Shown here: in pieces, positions 16,152 through 24,346 of the stretch
How the letters are laid out: each line of letters opens with the position of its first letter
Numbering within the stretch: position 1 is the stretch's first letter
Origin: Veillonella denticariosi JCM 15641
GTDB taxonomy: Bacteria; Bacillota; Negativicutes; Veillonellales; Veillonellaceae
NCBI RefSeq assembly: GCF_002959855.1
Contig: NZ_PPDB01000003.1
Coordinates: forward strand, 536,372-600,371
DNA length: 64,000 nucleotides
Reading direction: 5' to 3'
Notes under the pieces: model-generated
What the model was told of the DNA's origin: nothing
Databases searched by the model: none
Seen by the model: only the letters and a program-made list of their open reading frames with translations
Position numbers and translations under genes: made by a program

Positions 16152-17587
16152 TGTCACAATGCCCTGAACTACATCTGTTGCCATTTTGGTTTACTGAGCT
16201 TGATAATGGGATCATGATACTTGTTAATCAAGGTGGCGAACATTTATTTATTAACAAGGATGATTTCAGTCAAATTCTTAATAGAGATATTGATACAAAA
16301 TCAGACTTTTATTTTGCGTTAAAAGATAAACAGTTTTTAGCCGATGATCATGATCTTGAAATTCAGCTTGATTTATTAGCTAATCAACTGAAGAGTAGAA
16401 AAGCTTATTTAGATGATTTTACATCTTTACATATGATAGTTGTAACAGCTCGATGTAACTTTAATTGTCGCTATTGCCATGCAAGTAGTGCTAATGAAAA
16501 TGAGCATAATCTAGATTTAGATTGGCCCACAGCAAAGCAAATTGTGAATAAGATTTTCGAATCGCCTTCTCCTATAATTAAAATTGAGTTTCAAGGAGGT
16601 GAGCCTTTATTAAACTGGTTGATTATTCAAGATATTGTCGAATATGCAGAGATTGTTAATCGGATTGCTAAAAGACGATTAGAATTTGTTATTTGTACCA
16701 ATTTAACTTTAATTACAAAAGATATATTGAGATATTGTAAAAAACATGGTATTGCAATATCTACATCTCTTGATGGGGATCAGGAGATACAAAATTATAA
16801 CCGAAAGCCACGAGGGCCTATTGATGGATATGAAGTATTTGAAGAGAAGTTAGCTTTAACAAGAAGTGTTTTAGGGCAGGATGCTGCTTCATCTCTACTT
16901 ACGGTTAGCAAAACTAATCTCAATAGTCTGCCGCAGGTAGTGGATGAATATATCAATCATGATTTTCACGGGATTTTTATTCGTGCATTAAATCCTTATG
17001 GTAATGCTGTAGATAATATAAAGACTTTAGGCTATTCAACAGAGGAGTTTCTCAAATCTTATAAGACTGCATTAAATTATATTATTCAAAAAAATATTGA
17101 AGGGTATCATTTTGTTGAATATTATGCCGCATTACTGTTGGAACGTATTTTAACTCCTTTTAGTACAGGATTTGTTGATTTACAGTCTCCATGTGGAAAT
17201 ATTATTAGTGGTGTTATCTATGACTATAATGGTTATGTATATGCTTCTGACGAAGGTCGCATGCTGGCAAGACGTGGTGATAGGCGATTCTGTTTAGGTC
17301 ATGTCAAATCTAATACTTGGGAAGAAATTTTTAAAGGTAAGATTGCGAAAGATGTGGTGAAAGCATCTTGTGTTGAGTGCTTACCGGAATGTGCTACATG
17401 TGCTTATCAGTTATATTGCGGCGCAGATCCTGTGCGTTACTATGTTGAAAGTGGTACGCTTGATGGGCATCGTCCGAGTAGTAGTTTTTGCCGGAAAACA
17501 AAAGGTGTTTTAGACTATATATTCTATTTGTTAAGTTTAAATGATGACAGAATTAATAAGGTCTTTTGGTCTTGGATTAGTTATTGA
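16151..17587 (+). CDS. hxsB: Radical SAM maturase HxsB
   Basis: This 478-residue protein opens with the HxsB-type segment LLPFWFTELDNGIMILVNQGG. The radical SAM motif is C102-x3-C106-x2-C109 (TARCNFNCRYCH), with FQGGEPLLN as the glycine-rich SAM-binding strand. The C-terminal third is SPASM-like with about eight cysteines (CGN, FCLG, SCVECLPECATC, YCGAD, FCRK), enough for auxiliary Fe-S clusters. It probably generates a 5'-deoxyadenosyl radical to modify HxsA before export. Start is GTG 16151, overlapping the hxsD stop, after a G-rich ribosome-binding site. Its stop overlaps the upstream part of the hxsC frame. Confidence 0.88.
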   Translation: MSQCPELHLLPFWFTELDNGIMILVNQGGEHLFINKDDFSQILNRDIDTKSDFYFALKDKQFLADDHDLEIQLDLLANQLKSRKAYLDDFTSLHMIVVTARCNFNCRYCHASSANENEHNLDLDWPTAKQIVNKIFESPSPIIKIEFQGGEPLLNWLIIQDIVEYAEIVNRIAKRRLEFVICTNLTLITKDILRYCKKHGIAISTSLDGDQEIQNYNRKPRGPIDGYEVFEEKLALTRSVLGQDAASSLLTVSKTNLNSLPQVVDEYINHDFHGIFIRALNPYGNAVDNIKTLGYSTEEFLKSYKTALNYIIQKNIEGYHFVEYYAALLLERILTPFSTGFVDLQSPCGNIISGVIYDYNGYVYASDEGRMLARRGDRRFCLGHVKSNTWEEIFKGKIAKDVVKASCVECLPECATCAYQLYCGADPVRYYVESGTLDGHRPSSSFCRKTKGVLDYIFYLLSLNDDRINKVFWSWISY

Positions 17588-17595
17588 GGTTGATA

Positions 17596-18627
17596 ATGTT
17601 AAGTACAAAGATTGAAGGTATTAATATAGAGCAACCCTTTATAGGAAAAGTTTATGTAGAAGATGGAGAGATTATCTGTAAAAATGATCAGCTTAGTTTG
17701 AAACTTTCACCAAATGATTTTCTGAATTATGAGTATGGCGATATTGTGTCGATTATGCCGGATGGTATTATTTCTATTTTGTATCGTAGTAACTGGGCTG
17801 ATTTGACACTTTTTATAACCAACCAATGTAATAGTGCGTGTATTATGTGCCCTCAAGTTTGCGATAATTCCGGTCATTTTTTAGATATGAACTTACAAAT
17901 CTTGAAGTTAAGACCCGAGAATGTAAAGCATATAGGGATTACCGGCGGTGAGCCTACTATATTTCAAGATGTAATTGTTACATTATTAGAGGTGGTTCAT
18001 GAGATTTATCCTGATGTGCCTATTTCGTTCTTAACAAATGGTCGTGCATTTAAAAATATGAAATTTGTTGAGCGGATTTCTAGTGTCGGTCATCGTAAAA
18101 TATTATTTTGCATACCTTTATATGCTGCTAACTATGAACAGCATGATTTTATTGTTGGTAGCAAAGGTGCATTTATTGATACGATTAAAGGAATATTTAA
18201 TCTGTTTAGAATGGGGCATTTAATCGAAATTAGAACGGTTTTATTCAGTAAAACTATAGGAAATCTTAACTTGTTAGTTGAATATATTTCGAGGAATTTA
18301 CCATTTGTGTGTCATGTTGCGATTATGGGAATGGAATATAGCGGATATGCAGCTAAAAATAGTGACGAATTTTGGATAGATCCTTATGATTATAAAAATA
18401 TACTCGATTTAGCGGCATTATCATTATATAGAAAAGGTATGATGACCTCAATTTATAATATACCATTATGTTTATTGACTGAAAGAGTCCGTTTCTTAGC
18501 TCGAGATAGTATTTCTGCGTGGAAAAAGACATATCCGGTTATATGTGATACTTGCAAGGAAAAGGATCAGTGCTGTGGAATCTTTGAGACTTCTATTAAT
18601 ATAAGTGGACATATCACTCCTTTATGA
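17596..18627 (+). CDS. hxsC: Radical SAM protein HxsC
   Basis: This 343-residue protein is the second maturase. Its radical SAM motif is C78-x3-C82-x2-C85 (NQCNSACIMCPQ), with GITGGEPTIF as the SAM-binding GGE motif. A C-terminal CDTCKEKDQCCG cluster could hold another Fe-S centre. Unlike HxsB it has a short N-terminal beta domain (residues 1-65). ATG 17596 follows GAGGT at a good distance; an in-frame TTG at 17584 overlaps hxsB. Two radical SAM enzymes for one repeat substrate suggest two chemical steps or two modification types. Confidence 0.85.
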   Translation: MLSTKIEGINIEQPFIGKVYVEDGEIICKNDQLSLKLSPNDFLNYEYGDIVSIMPDGIISILYRSNWADLTLFITNQCNSACIMCPQVCDNSGHFLDMNLQILKLRPENVKHIGITGGEPTIFQDVIVTLLEVVHEIYPDVPISFLTNGRAFKNMKFVERISSVGHRKILFCIPLYAANYEQHDFIVGSKGAFIDTIKGIFNLFRMGHLIEIRTVLFSKTIGNLNLLVEYISRNLPFVCHVAIMGMEYSGYAAKNSDEFWIDPYDYKNILDLAALSLYRKGMMTSIYNIPLCLLTERVRFLARDSISAWKKTYPVICDTCKEKDQCCGIFETSINISGHITPL

Positions 18628-18741
18628 GGATGGCTAGGGAGATATAATATAAAAACTATTAATTTAAATATATAACGTATATTAGTATTAATAATACGCC
18701 TATTTTAGATTTACCTGATTAGCCAATGAAGGTAAGTAATC

Positions 18742-19087
18742 TTACGATTGTTCCAGATAAATAATATAGGCATTACTGTAACGCCTATTAAATTAACTAA
18801 TACATCATTTGAAATTATTGATGTAGCAGAATTTGTTCTTTTAAAGTTTGATAATTTTGTATGTCTAGTATCGTCCGATTGAGTGATGATAATACAACTT
18901 CGCCGCTTATATTGCAGGGAAGTGTAGCACCTAATGGTATATTATCAGATGCGTCGAATCTTTTTTCGATGAAAATAGTACAAAAGCTCAATTAACTCTT
19001 AAGCAAATACATTTTATTGATGGTTTTATTTGGAGGAATAGTAAATTTCAAAAGCAAGTGGGTAAAGAGAAAGTAAACTTCAATTAA
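18742..19087 (+). pseudogene. Decayed DUF4352-like gene remnant
   Basis: The 480-base gap after hxsC holds three consecutive protein-like segments in shifting frames: NIGITVTPIKLTNTSFEII... to TGA 18880, then LSDDNTTSPLILQGSVAPNG from about 18879 in the next frame, then FDENSTKAQLTLKQIHFIDG to TAA 19085. Joined, they resemble a secreted DUF4352-like beta-sandwich (a strand, then plxLqGxxxPnGxxSdxxxFd). At least two frameshifts break it and no start is visible. This is a reading of decayed sequence and the family label is tentative. Confidence 0.5.
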
Positions 19088-19108
19088 TTTTGTGTAGGGA
19101 GAAATATT

Positions 19109-20491
19109 ATGGATAATAATGGAGAAAAAAGATTTGTTGTGGGAGATATTGCTGTTTTCTTAATGGCTGCCATTAGTGTAGTTTGGCCGATTATGCTTAT
19201 TGGAGTTGCAATATTATTACTTGCTAGATATCATCGATGGGCGATGGTTGAAAATGAAATTTACAAAGAGTATATTTTGAATCAAAATCTTATTCAGAAT
19301 ATAGAAGCTAATCAATCAAAATTAGCTACATTGGAAGAGACTATTGAAAGAGAAAAGGCCAAAATAGAGCATGATATTGAAGTACGTATTAGTGAAAAGA
19401 GTGCTGAGCTTAATCAGTTGTACTCTGAAATATCAAAAGTTAAAAAGGAGCTAAAAAATAAGAAGCTAGAGGTTGAAAATCTAGAGCCTTTAGTAACAGT
19501 AGTTAATATAGATACGGAAGGACTTGAACTTGCTACATCTCAGGAATTAAAAAATATATTATCTAAATATAAGTTAGAAGAAGCTGAATTAGTAAAAAAT
19601 AATACAGCTGTAGATGCGCTTATTAACGATGATAAAAAGTTTGTAAATAATCAAATACGTCAGATTTTACGTTCATTTAATGCTGAATGTGATTTAGCTA
19701 TATCGAATGTTACACTTAAAAATATTGATACTATGAGGAGTAAAATCTTAAGATCCTATGAAACTTTAAATAAAATTTATAAATCTGATGGAGTGCAAAT
19801 TACAAAAGGTTTTCTTGAAAATAAGTTACAACAATTAATTACAGCTCACGCATATCAAGAAAAGTTAGAAGATGAGCGAGAACAAAAGAGAATTATACAA
19901 GAACAATTAAAAGAAGAAGAAAAAGTCCGTCGTGAAATTGAGCGTGAAAAAGCAAAAATTGAGAAAGATGAAACTCAATTTAAAAATGAAATTTCTAAGC
20001 TAATGAAATATTTACAAAAGACTGATAATGAAGTAGAAAAGACCTTATACATTGATAAGATTAAAGAATGTGAAGAAAAACTTTCTGAGCTTGAAACTGT
20101 TAAATCTGATGTATTAAATCGAGAAAAGAATACACGTGCTGGTTTTGTTTATATTATCTCTAATATTGGCTCATTTGGGGAAAATATTTTTAAAATTGGT
20201 ATGACTAGACGTCTTGAACCTATGGATAGAATTAAGGAATTAAGTAGTGCATCTGTCCCATTTGAATTTGATGTTCATGCATTAATCTTTTCAGATGATG
20301 CACCTACCTTAGAATCAATTTTACATAACACCTTTAGAGAATATGAGGTAAATAAAGTAAATCATAGAAAAGAATTTTTCTCTATTCCACTTGATAAAAT
20401 TGAAAAAGTTGTGACAGAACATCATAATGCAACCGTGCAATGGACCTATGATGCGGCTGCAGAAGAATATAGAGAATCTCTGGTTCAATAA
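19109..20491 (+). CDS. DUF4041 / T5orf172 coiled-coil membrane protein
   Basis: This 460-residue protein has a hydrophobic segment near residues 12-40 that should anchor it in the membrane. A long charged coiled coil (about 55-125) and a DUF4041-type middle follow, then a second coiled coil rich in E/K (240-340). The last ~115 residues are a T5orf172 domain (GIY-YIG-like nuclease fold): GFVYIISNIG, IFKIGMTRR, DRIKELSSAS, ESILHNTF. Such domains occur in phage and phage-defence proteins. GGGAG precedes ATG 19109 and a strong terminator follows, so it is a single gene. Nuclease activity is predicted from fold only. Confidence 0.75.
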   Translation: MDNNGEKRFVVGDIAVFLMAAISVVWPIMLIGVAILLLARYHRWAMVENEIYKEYILNQNLIQNIEANQSKLATLEETIEREKAKIEHDIEVRISEKSAELNQLYSEISKVKKELKNKKLEVENLEPLVTVVNIDTEGLELATSQELKNILSKYKLEEAELVKNNTAVDALINDDKKFVNNQIRQILRSFNAECDLAISNVTLKNIDTMRSKILRSYETLNKIYKSDGVQITKGFLENKLQQLITAHAYQEKLEDEREQKRIIQEQLKEEEKVRREIEREKAKIEKDETQFKNEISKLMKYLQKTDNEVEKTLYIDKIKECEEKLSELETVKSDVLNREKNTRAGFVYIISNIGSFGENIFKIGMTRRLEPMDRIKELSSASVPFEFDVHALIFSDDAPTLESILHNTFREYEVNKVNHRKEFFSIPLDKIEKVVTEHHNATVQWTYDAAAEEYRESLVQ

Positions 20492-20519
20492 AAATATATT
20501 GTTAAATTAATTATTAGTT

Positions 20520-20560
20520 AAAAGCTCTACAATAAAAGTTTATGCTTATGTAGAGCTTTT
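20520..20560 (+). terminator. Rho-independent terminator
   Basis: AAAAGCTCTACA (20520-20531) pairs perfectly with TGTAGAGCTTTT (20549-20560) over a 17-base loop, 28 bases after the DUF4041 gene. Confidence 0.9.
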
Positions 20561-20628
20561 ACTTATTTAGATAATAATTAAGCAGTAATATATGTTTGTT
20601 TATAGCATTATAAATTTTGGAGAGACCT

Positions 20629-21398
20629 ATGAATGATTAACAAATATTATCAGTAATTAAGCATTATATTCAGAATCGTACTATCAATCAAGCTTTAATG
20701 ATTACTGGTGAGTGGGGATGTGGTAAGAGTTACTTTATAAAAAATATTGTAAAAGATTATTTAAGGCAAAGTGGAATTTTAGATAATAAAGATTATATAG
20801 TTTTTTCCTTATATGGGATTAATGATTTAGTTGATTTTAAATCTTTATTTTATGACACAATTTTTATAAAGCAATATTTAGGAGAGTCTAATAAGGTTCG
20901 GAAAGTAAAAAATCGTATAAGAAAAAATATCTTAATAATGATGAGGTACGATTAGAACATATAAAGTGGCTTATGATTAAAATTGACTCATTCAATGAAG
21001 ATAAAAAGGCCGAATGGATGGGTATACTATTTAAATATTATATTGAAGATAAATTAGATTGGAAACGATTTTGCATTTTTGTTAATGCACTTGAATTCTT
21101 ACTAGTTCAAGATGTAGAAACTTTATTATCTTGTAATTTCGAAATGTTGGAATATGATATAAATCTAGATTTGATTAAAGAATATGAGCAAGCTAAAAAC
21201 GGGGAAATTGAAAAAGAAGATAATTCTATGCCTTTAAAATCGATAGCGATTGATAAAGGGATCTATTTGAGATTGCTATCAGTTGGGTTGGCTAGTATTG
21301 ATGGAGGAACATTAAGTTTGGGGCTAATGCCTGATATTATAAAGTTGCCAGTGGATAAAGATTTAGAGTTAATGTTGGGAATTCTGTCTACTTTCTAG
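20629..21398 (+). pseudogene. KAP-family P-loop ATPase, broken
   Basis: An ATG at 20629 after GGAGAG starts M-N-D and then meets an in-frame TAA at 20638. The same frame continues QILSVIKHYIQN ... LMITGEWGCGKSYF, a KAP-type N-terminus with its Walker A motif, to a stop at 20955. A second frame (from about 20910 to 21398) gives a C-terminal-like piece with KWLMIKIDSF and LPVDKDLELMLGIL. Typical KAP NTPases are several hundred residues longer, so a nonsense change, a frameshift and a large internal deletion are implied. Members often belong to phage-defence or plasmid-linked loci. The identity of the second piece is inferred from position. Confidence 0.65.
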
Positions 21399-21409
21399 GT
21401 TGATTAAAA

Positions 21410-21446
21410 TAGCGATAGAGGTAGTAAGTAACTATCCCTATCGCTT
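21410..21446. terminator. Hairpin between convergent genes
   Basis: GCGATAG-a-GGTAGT pairs with ACTATCC-CTATCGC with one or two mismatches, between the KAP remnant and the convergent SIR2-like gene. It probably works for the + strand and perhaps both. Confidence 0.6.
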
Positions 21447-21507
21447 ATAAAATCAATATAAATGGGTTTTGTTATTGGTCGCTTTTAAATTAAGTGTTTT
21501 ATTATTT

Positions 21508-22578
21508 TTAGTCAGCGTTATAGTTTAGCCAGCATCCTTCATCAGTAGCGTCAAAAAAGTGTATATCAGTATTACTATTAATATTAGTAATTCTATTTTT
21601 TATATTGGTACACTCAGTATTTAATTGCAAACTACTTTTGGAACCTTTATGAATAGAAATAAGTATCTTAAAGGAATCACTTTTGTTTTTTAGTATTTGC
21701 TTTAAAATGTGTTCATCATTTTCACTTAAGGACCAACCGTAACATATAATATTATCAGGTAGTTTGGGTAGGATATTTTTATAGATATATCTTAAATAAT
21801 AATTTCTATAGATGCTTTTTACCTTTTCTGTAGATGAACCCTCACAAATAAATAGTGGATAAAGAGCATTTTCATGCTCCCAAAGACTAAGAATTTTCTG
21901 TAAAAGTGAATTTGCTTCAGCACAACGAATTTTCTGCTCCTCTCCATTGGAATCTACACAAAGAACAATATTTCCATGTGGATAATATAGTTTCGTCCTT
22001 GAGCCAAAGCTTGTATTTATAATATTTTCATCAAAGGTTAGATTGTAGTTATCGGGGTCAGCATGTCGGAAAGAGTCTATGAAAAGATTTTTATTAGCAA
22101 GAAGAATATAATATATTAGTAAATCATAGTTTAGATTGATAATATAGTCGAACTGATTTAAAAATTTATTAAGCTTTAATATATTATTAGATTCTGGGTG
22201 GGTGATTGATAGTTTCGTATATTCAGGGTGTACACTTCTGATGGTTTCAATTAAGGCTTTTTTTATTTGGTTTCTAGATTTAGAGATGGTGTCGTCAAAT
22301 AATGGTAGTATTTCCTTTAAAATATGGGAAAGAGGAAGCATATTATTCATTTTTTGTGTTATATCTAATTGATTTAATATTGACTCGAAATTTGAGGTAT
22401 GAAGCTGATTAAATATATTAGCAAGTTTAGATGATAATTGTCCTATTTCTTCAGCTTTTGAAAATAAGTTGCTGTATGAAAAGTTGGCTGATAATGATAT
22501 ACTAGCACCGTTTCCTACGATAAGTGCAGCCTTACTGAAATCCATATCATTTGTAAGTTCAGAATATTTTTCTAACAT
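21508..22578 (-). CDS. SIR2-like DUF4917 protein
   Basis: This 356-residue soluble protein opens with a nucleotide-binding strand and GNGAS loop (ALIVGNGASISL, 18-30). Later motifs are IINLNYDLLIYY (146-157) and YPHGN (199-203), plus a C-terminal YGWSLSENDEHIL strand-loop-helix. These are the SIR2-like N/D/H positions seen in DUF4917 and related NAD-consuming defence proteins. It could cleave NAD+ after phage sensing, but it is alone, without a recognisable sensor partner, apart from the broken KAP gene. It reads toward the KAP remnant. Upstream (22579-23066) is AT-rich with no convincing gene. Confidence 0.65.
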   Translation of the reverse strand: MLEKYSELTNDMDFSKAALIVGNGASISLSANFSYSNLFSKAEEIGQLSSKLANIFNQLHTSNFESILNQLDITQKMNNMLPLSHILKEILPLFDDTISKSRNQIKKALIETIRSVHPEYTKLSITHPESNNILKLNKFLNQFDYIINLNYDLLIYYILLANKNLFIDSFRHADPDNYNLTFDENIINTSFGSRTKLYYPHGNIVLCVDSNGEEQKIRCAEANSLLQKILSLWEHENALYPLFICEGSSTEKVKSIYRNYYLRYIYKNILPKLPDNIICYGWSLSENDEHILKQILKNKSDSFKILISIHKGSKSSLQLNTECTNIKNRITNINSNTDIHFFDATDEGCWLNYNAD

Positions 22579-23066
22579 ATAAACTTTCCTTTTAGATTAA
22601 TAATTAACTATATCTTAAAGTCAATAGGCTTGTGGTCAAGCCGCCACCAGCTATCATACTAGTAACAAGAAAAACGAACCCGGTCCAAACGATAGTGAGC
22701 GAAAATATGACTTCCTTGCTGATAATGGAACCGACTTTCAGGAAAACTCATTATCTGTATTTGTTTTTACAGATTCTACAAATTCTAATTGATCGTTATT
22801 CATACATGTACGTCTTCTATGGATAAAAAACTACCATAAAGTATTTGGTTTTAAAAACATGGTAGAAAAGATCTATTATGTAGAAAAAATATAGTGAATC
22901 TATAAAATATAGGATGAATATTTAGTATTGTTATAAAGAATAAATAATATTTAATTTCATTAAAACATAGATAGTATTATTATTCAATATGTGGGTTATG
23001 CATATTTAGAGAGTATAGTACACTTATACTAACGAGTTCGTGCTTATTATCATTTGAGAGGTAATT
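22579..23066. other. Gene-free intergenic stretch at island edge
   Basis: This is about 490 AT-rich bases between divergent genes. A short + frame (22632-22826) is not convincing: it lacks a ribosome-binding site and family features, though its richer base composition between 22640 and 22750 hints at a decayed fragment. The 3' end (23019-23047) holds an element shared with another secreted-protein gene, listed separately. Confidence 0.4.
23019..23047 (+). promoter_or_regulatory. Shared upstream element, copy 1
   Basis: TACACTTATACTAACGAG plus GTTCGTGCTTAT-like continuation matches 26840-26868 at 22 of 29 positions. Each copy precedes a small secreted-protein gene (23067 and 27012). It may be a promoter or regulator site. 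Confidence 0.4.
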
Positions 23067-23636
23067 ATGAAACTAAAAGGTATTGTAATAGGTTTGGCGC
23101 TGACGCTAGCTTTCACCATGACCGGGCAGGCGATTTCGATACAGGAACTGCAGTCGTCGCCGCAGTTTAAGGTAATCCATGAAAGCAGGCCTGATGTGCC
23201 GGGTGCTGATGAGAGGACTACCTGGTATTTGGATACGGGTTCGCTGGAGGTCTTGGAATATACGCCGCCTGTTTATAAGATAAAGGCTTATATTTATAAT
23301 GTGTATCAATCGCCTAGAAAACATGTGATTTACGGGGATTCCTGGATTGTTACGTATGATGTGCGTCAGTCTCTTGCAAGTCAGGTATACCGGGCTAAGC
23401 AAAACCGTGCTTCGTTGACGACCGCAATTCAATCGGCACAATCTGCGTCAGGGATGGAGGGTCTGGAACAAGATTTGGGCAGCTTCTCCTTTGACGGGAC
23501 CCCGTTGCCGAGACAGAAAGCGGCTTCCAAGCGGGCAATTTTGCGCACGCAGCCGAATACAACGCGTTACGATATAGCCGATATACTGTTCTACGAGGCG
23601 TATCATATGCATTTTGACGATATTGTAGTGAAATGA
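23067..23636 (+). CDS. Small secreted protein (paralogue pair, first)
   Basis: This 189-residue protein has a Sec signal (KLKGIVIGLALTLAFTMTGQA) and then SIQELQSSPQFKVIHE. The TTWYLDTGSL ... KAYIYNVYQSP pattern is like short surface-adhesin-E-type beta domains (WYxDxxS followed by strands). It ends FDDIVVK. The next gene repeats the same opening and ending, so this is a tandem duplication. GAGAGG precedes ATG 23067. No function is assigned; periplasmic or surface location is inferred from the signal. Confidence 0.6.
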   Translation: MKLKGIVIGLALTLAFTMTGQAISIQELQSSPQFKVIHESRPDVPGADERTTWYLDTGSLEVLEYTPPVYKIKAYIYNVYQSPRKHVIYGDSWIVTYDVRQSLASQVYRAKQNRASLTTAIQSAQSASGMEGLEQDLGSFSFDGTPLPRQKAASKRAILRTQPNTTRYDIADILFYEAYHMHFDDIVVK

Positions 23637-23644
23637 GGCCGATT

Positions 23645-24199
23645 ATGAAAGTACTTTATATAGCTCTGGCGTTGTTGTTGTCGTGTATCGTGTCGGTACA
23701 TGCTGTCTCAATGCAGGAATTACAGAACTCCAGTCGCTATGAACTGCTTCATGGCTTTGGTGAAAGCGGTAAAGGGGACGGCACATATATAGATAAAGAG
23801 TCGATGCAGGCGACGAACGGCCGGAACGGGACAAAGCAGATAGCCGTGACTCAGTACGTGCTGATGCCTGCCGGCGATACGATTGAAGAAAAACAGACGG
23901 TGTACTCCTTTGATACGAAGCAATCGTTTGCGAATTTGATCAAAAGACTGGAAGCCCATCAGTTTACATCCTATAAAGAGTTGTGGGCTTATAAACAGAA
24001 ACATGCAGGTATTACGGCTACAATCAGTCAGTATAAACGCTATCACAATGACGGGACCCGTTACGATATGCAAACTGAGGAAAAATGGAAGCGTATGGCA
24101 TCCGTGCCTGTTGACTTCGGCTTTGCCGGTTACCTATGGGCGAATCGATTGTACGAACGCAGCTATGGTGTGCAATTTGACGACGTAGTCGGGAAATAA
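23645..24199 (+). CDS. Small secreted protein (paralogue pair, second)
   Basis: This protein has about 184 residues: a signal (KVLYIALALLLSCIVSVHA), then SMQELQNSSRYELLHG, mirroring the first paralogue. It goes on to a TYIDKESM strand, a helical middle (SYKELWAYKQKH) and the end VQFDDVVGK. An ATG at 23633 overlaps the previous stop, but GAGG at 23635-23638 is spaced for ATG 23645. It is transcribed with the first paralogue and followed by the terminator at 24202-24236. Confidence 0.6.
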   Translation: MKVLYIALALLLSCIVSVHAVSMQELQNSSRYELLHGFGESGKGDGTYIDKESMQATNGRNGTKQIAVTQYVLMPAGDTIEEKQTVYSFDTKQSFANLIKRLEAHQFTSYKELWAYKQKHAGITATISQYKRYHNDGTRYDMQTEEKWKRMASVPVDFGFAGYLWANRLYERSYGVQFDDVVGK

Positions 24200-24201
24200 A
24201 A

Positions 24202-24236
24202 AAAACTCCTATTGGTATGTTACCGATAGGAGTTTT
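24202..24236 (+). terminator. Rho-independent terminator between convergent genes
   Basis: AAAACTCCTATTGGTA pairs with TACCGATAGGAGTTTT around a three-base loop, just after the stop at 24199. The A-run on the left also lets it work in reverse for the symporter gene. Confidence 0.9.
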
Positions 24237-24346
24237 CTATTTTATGCCATTAAGATTTCATTTTATAGAGCTCATTCAATACATCTTTTTTAAGGAATTT
24301 CTTAATGCATAAGGAATCCCTTGACGTATCATGATTTATCACAGGA

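Noticed and set aside
22632..22826. 64-codon + frame starting MVKPPPAI
   Set aside because: No ribosome-binding site, low-complexity hydrophobic end, and no family. A decayed fragment is possible but not supportable.
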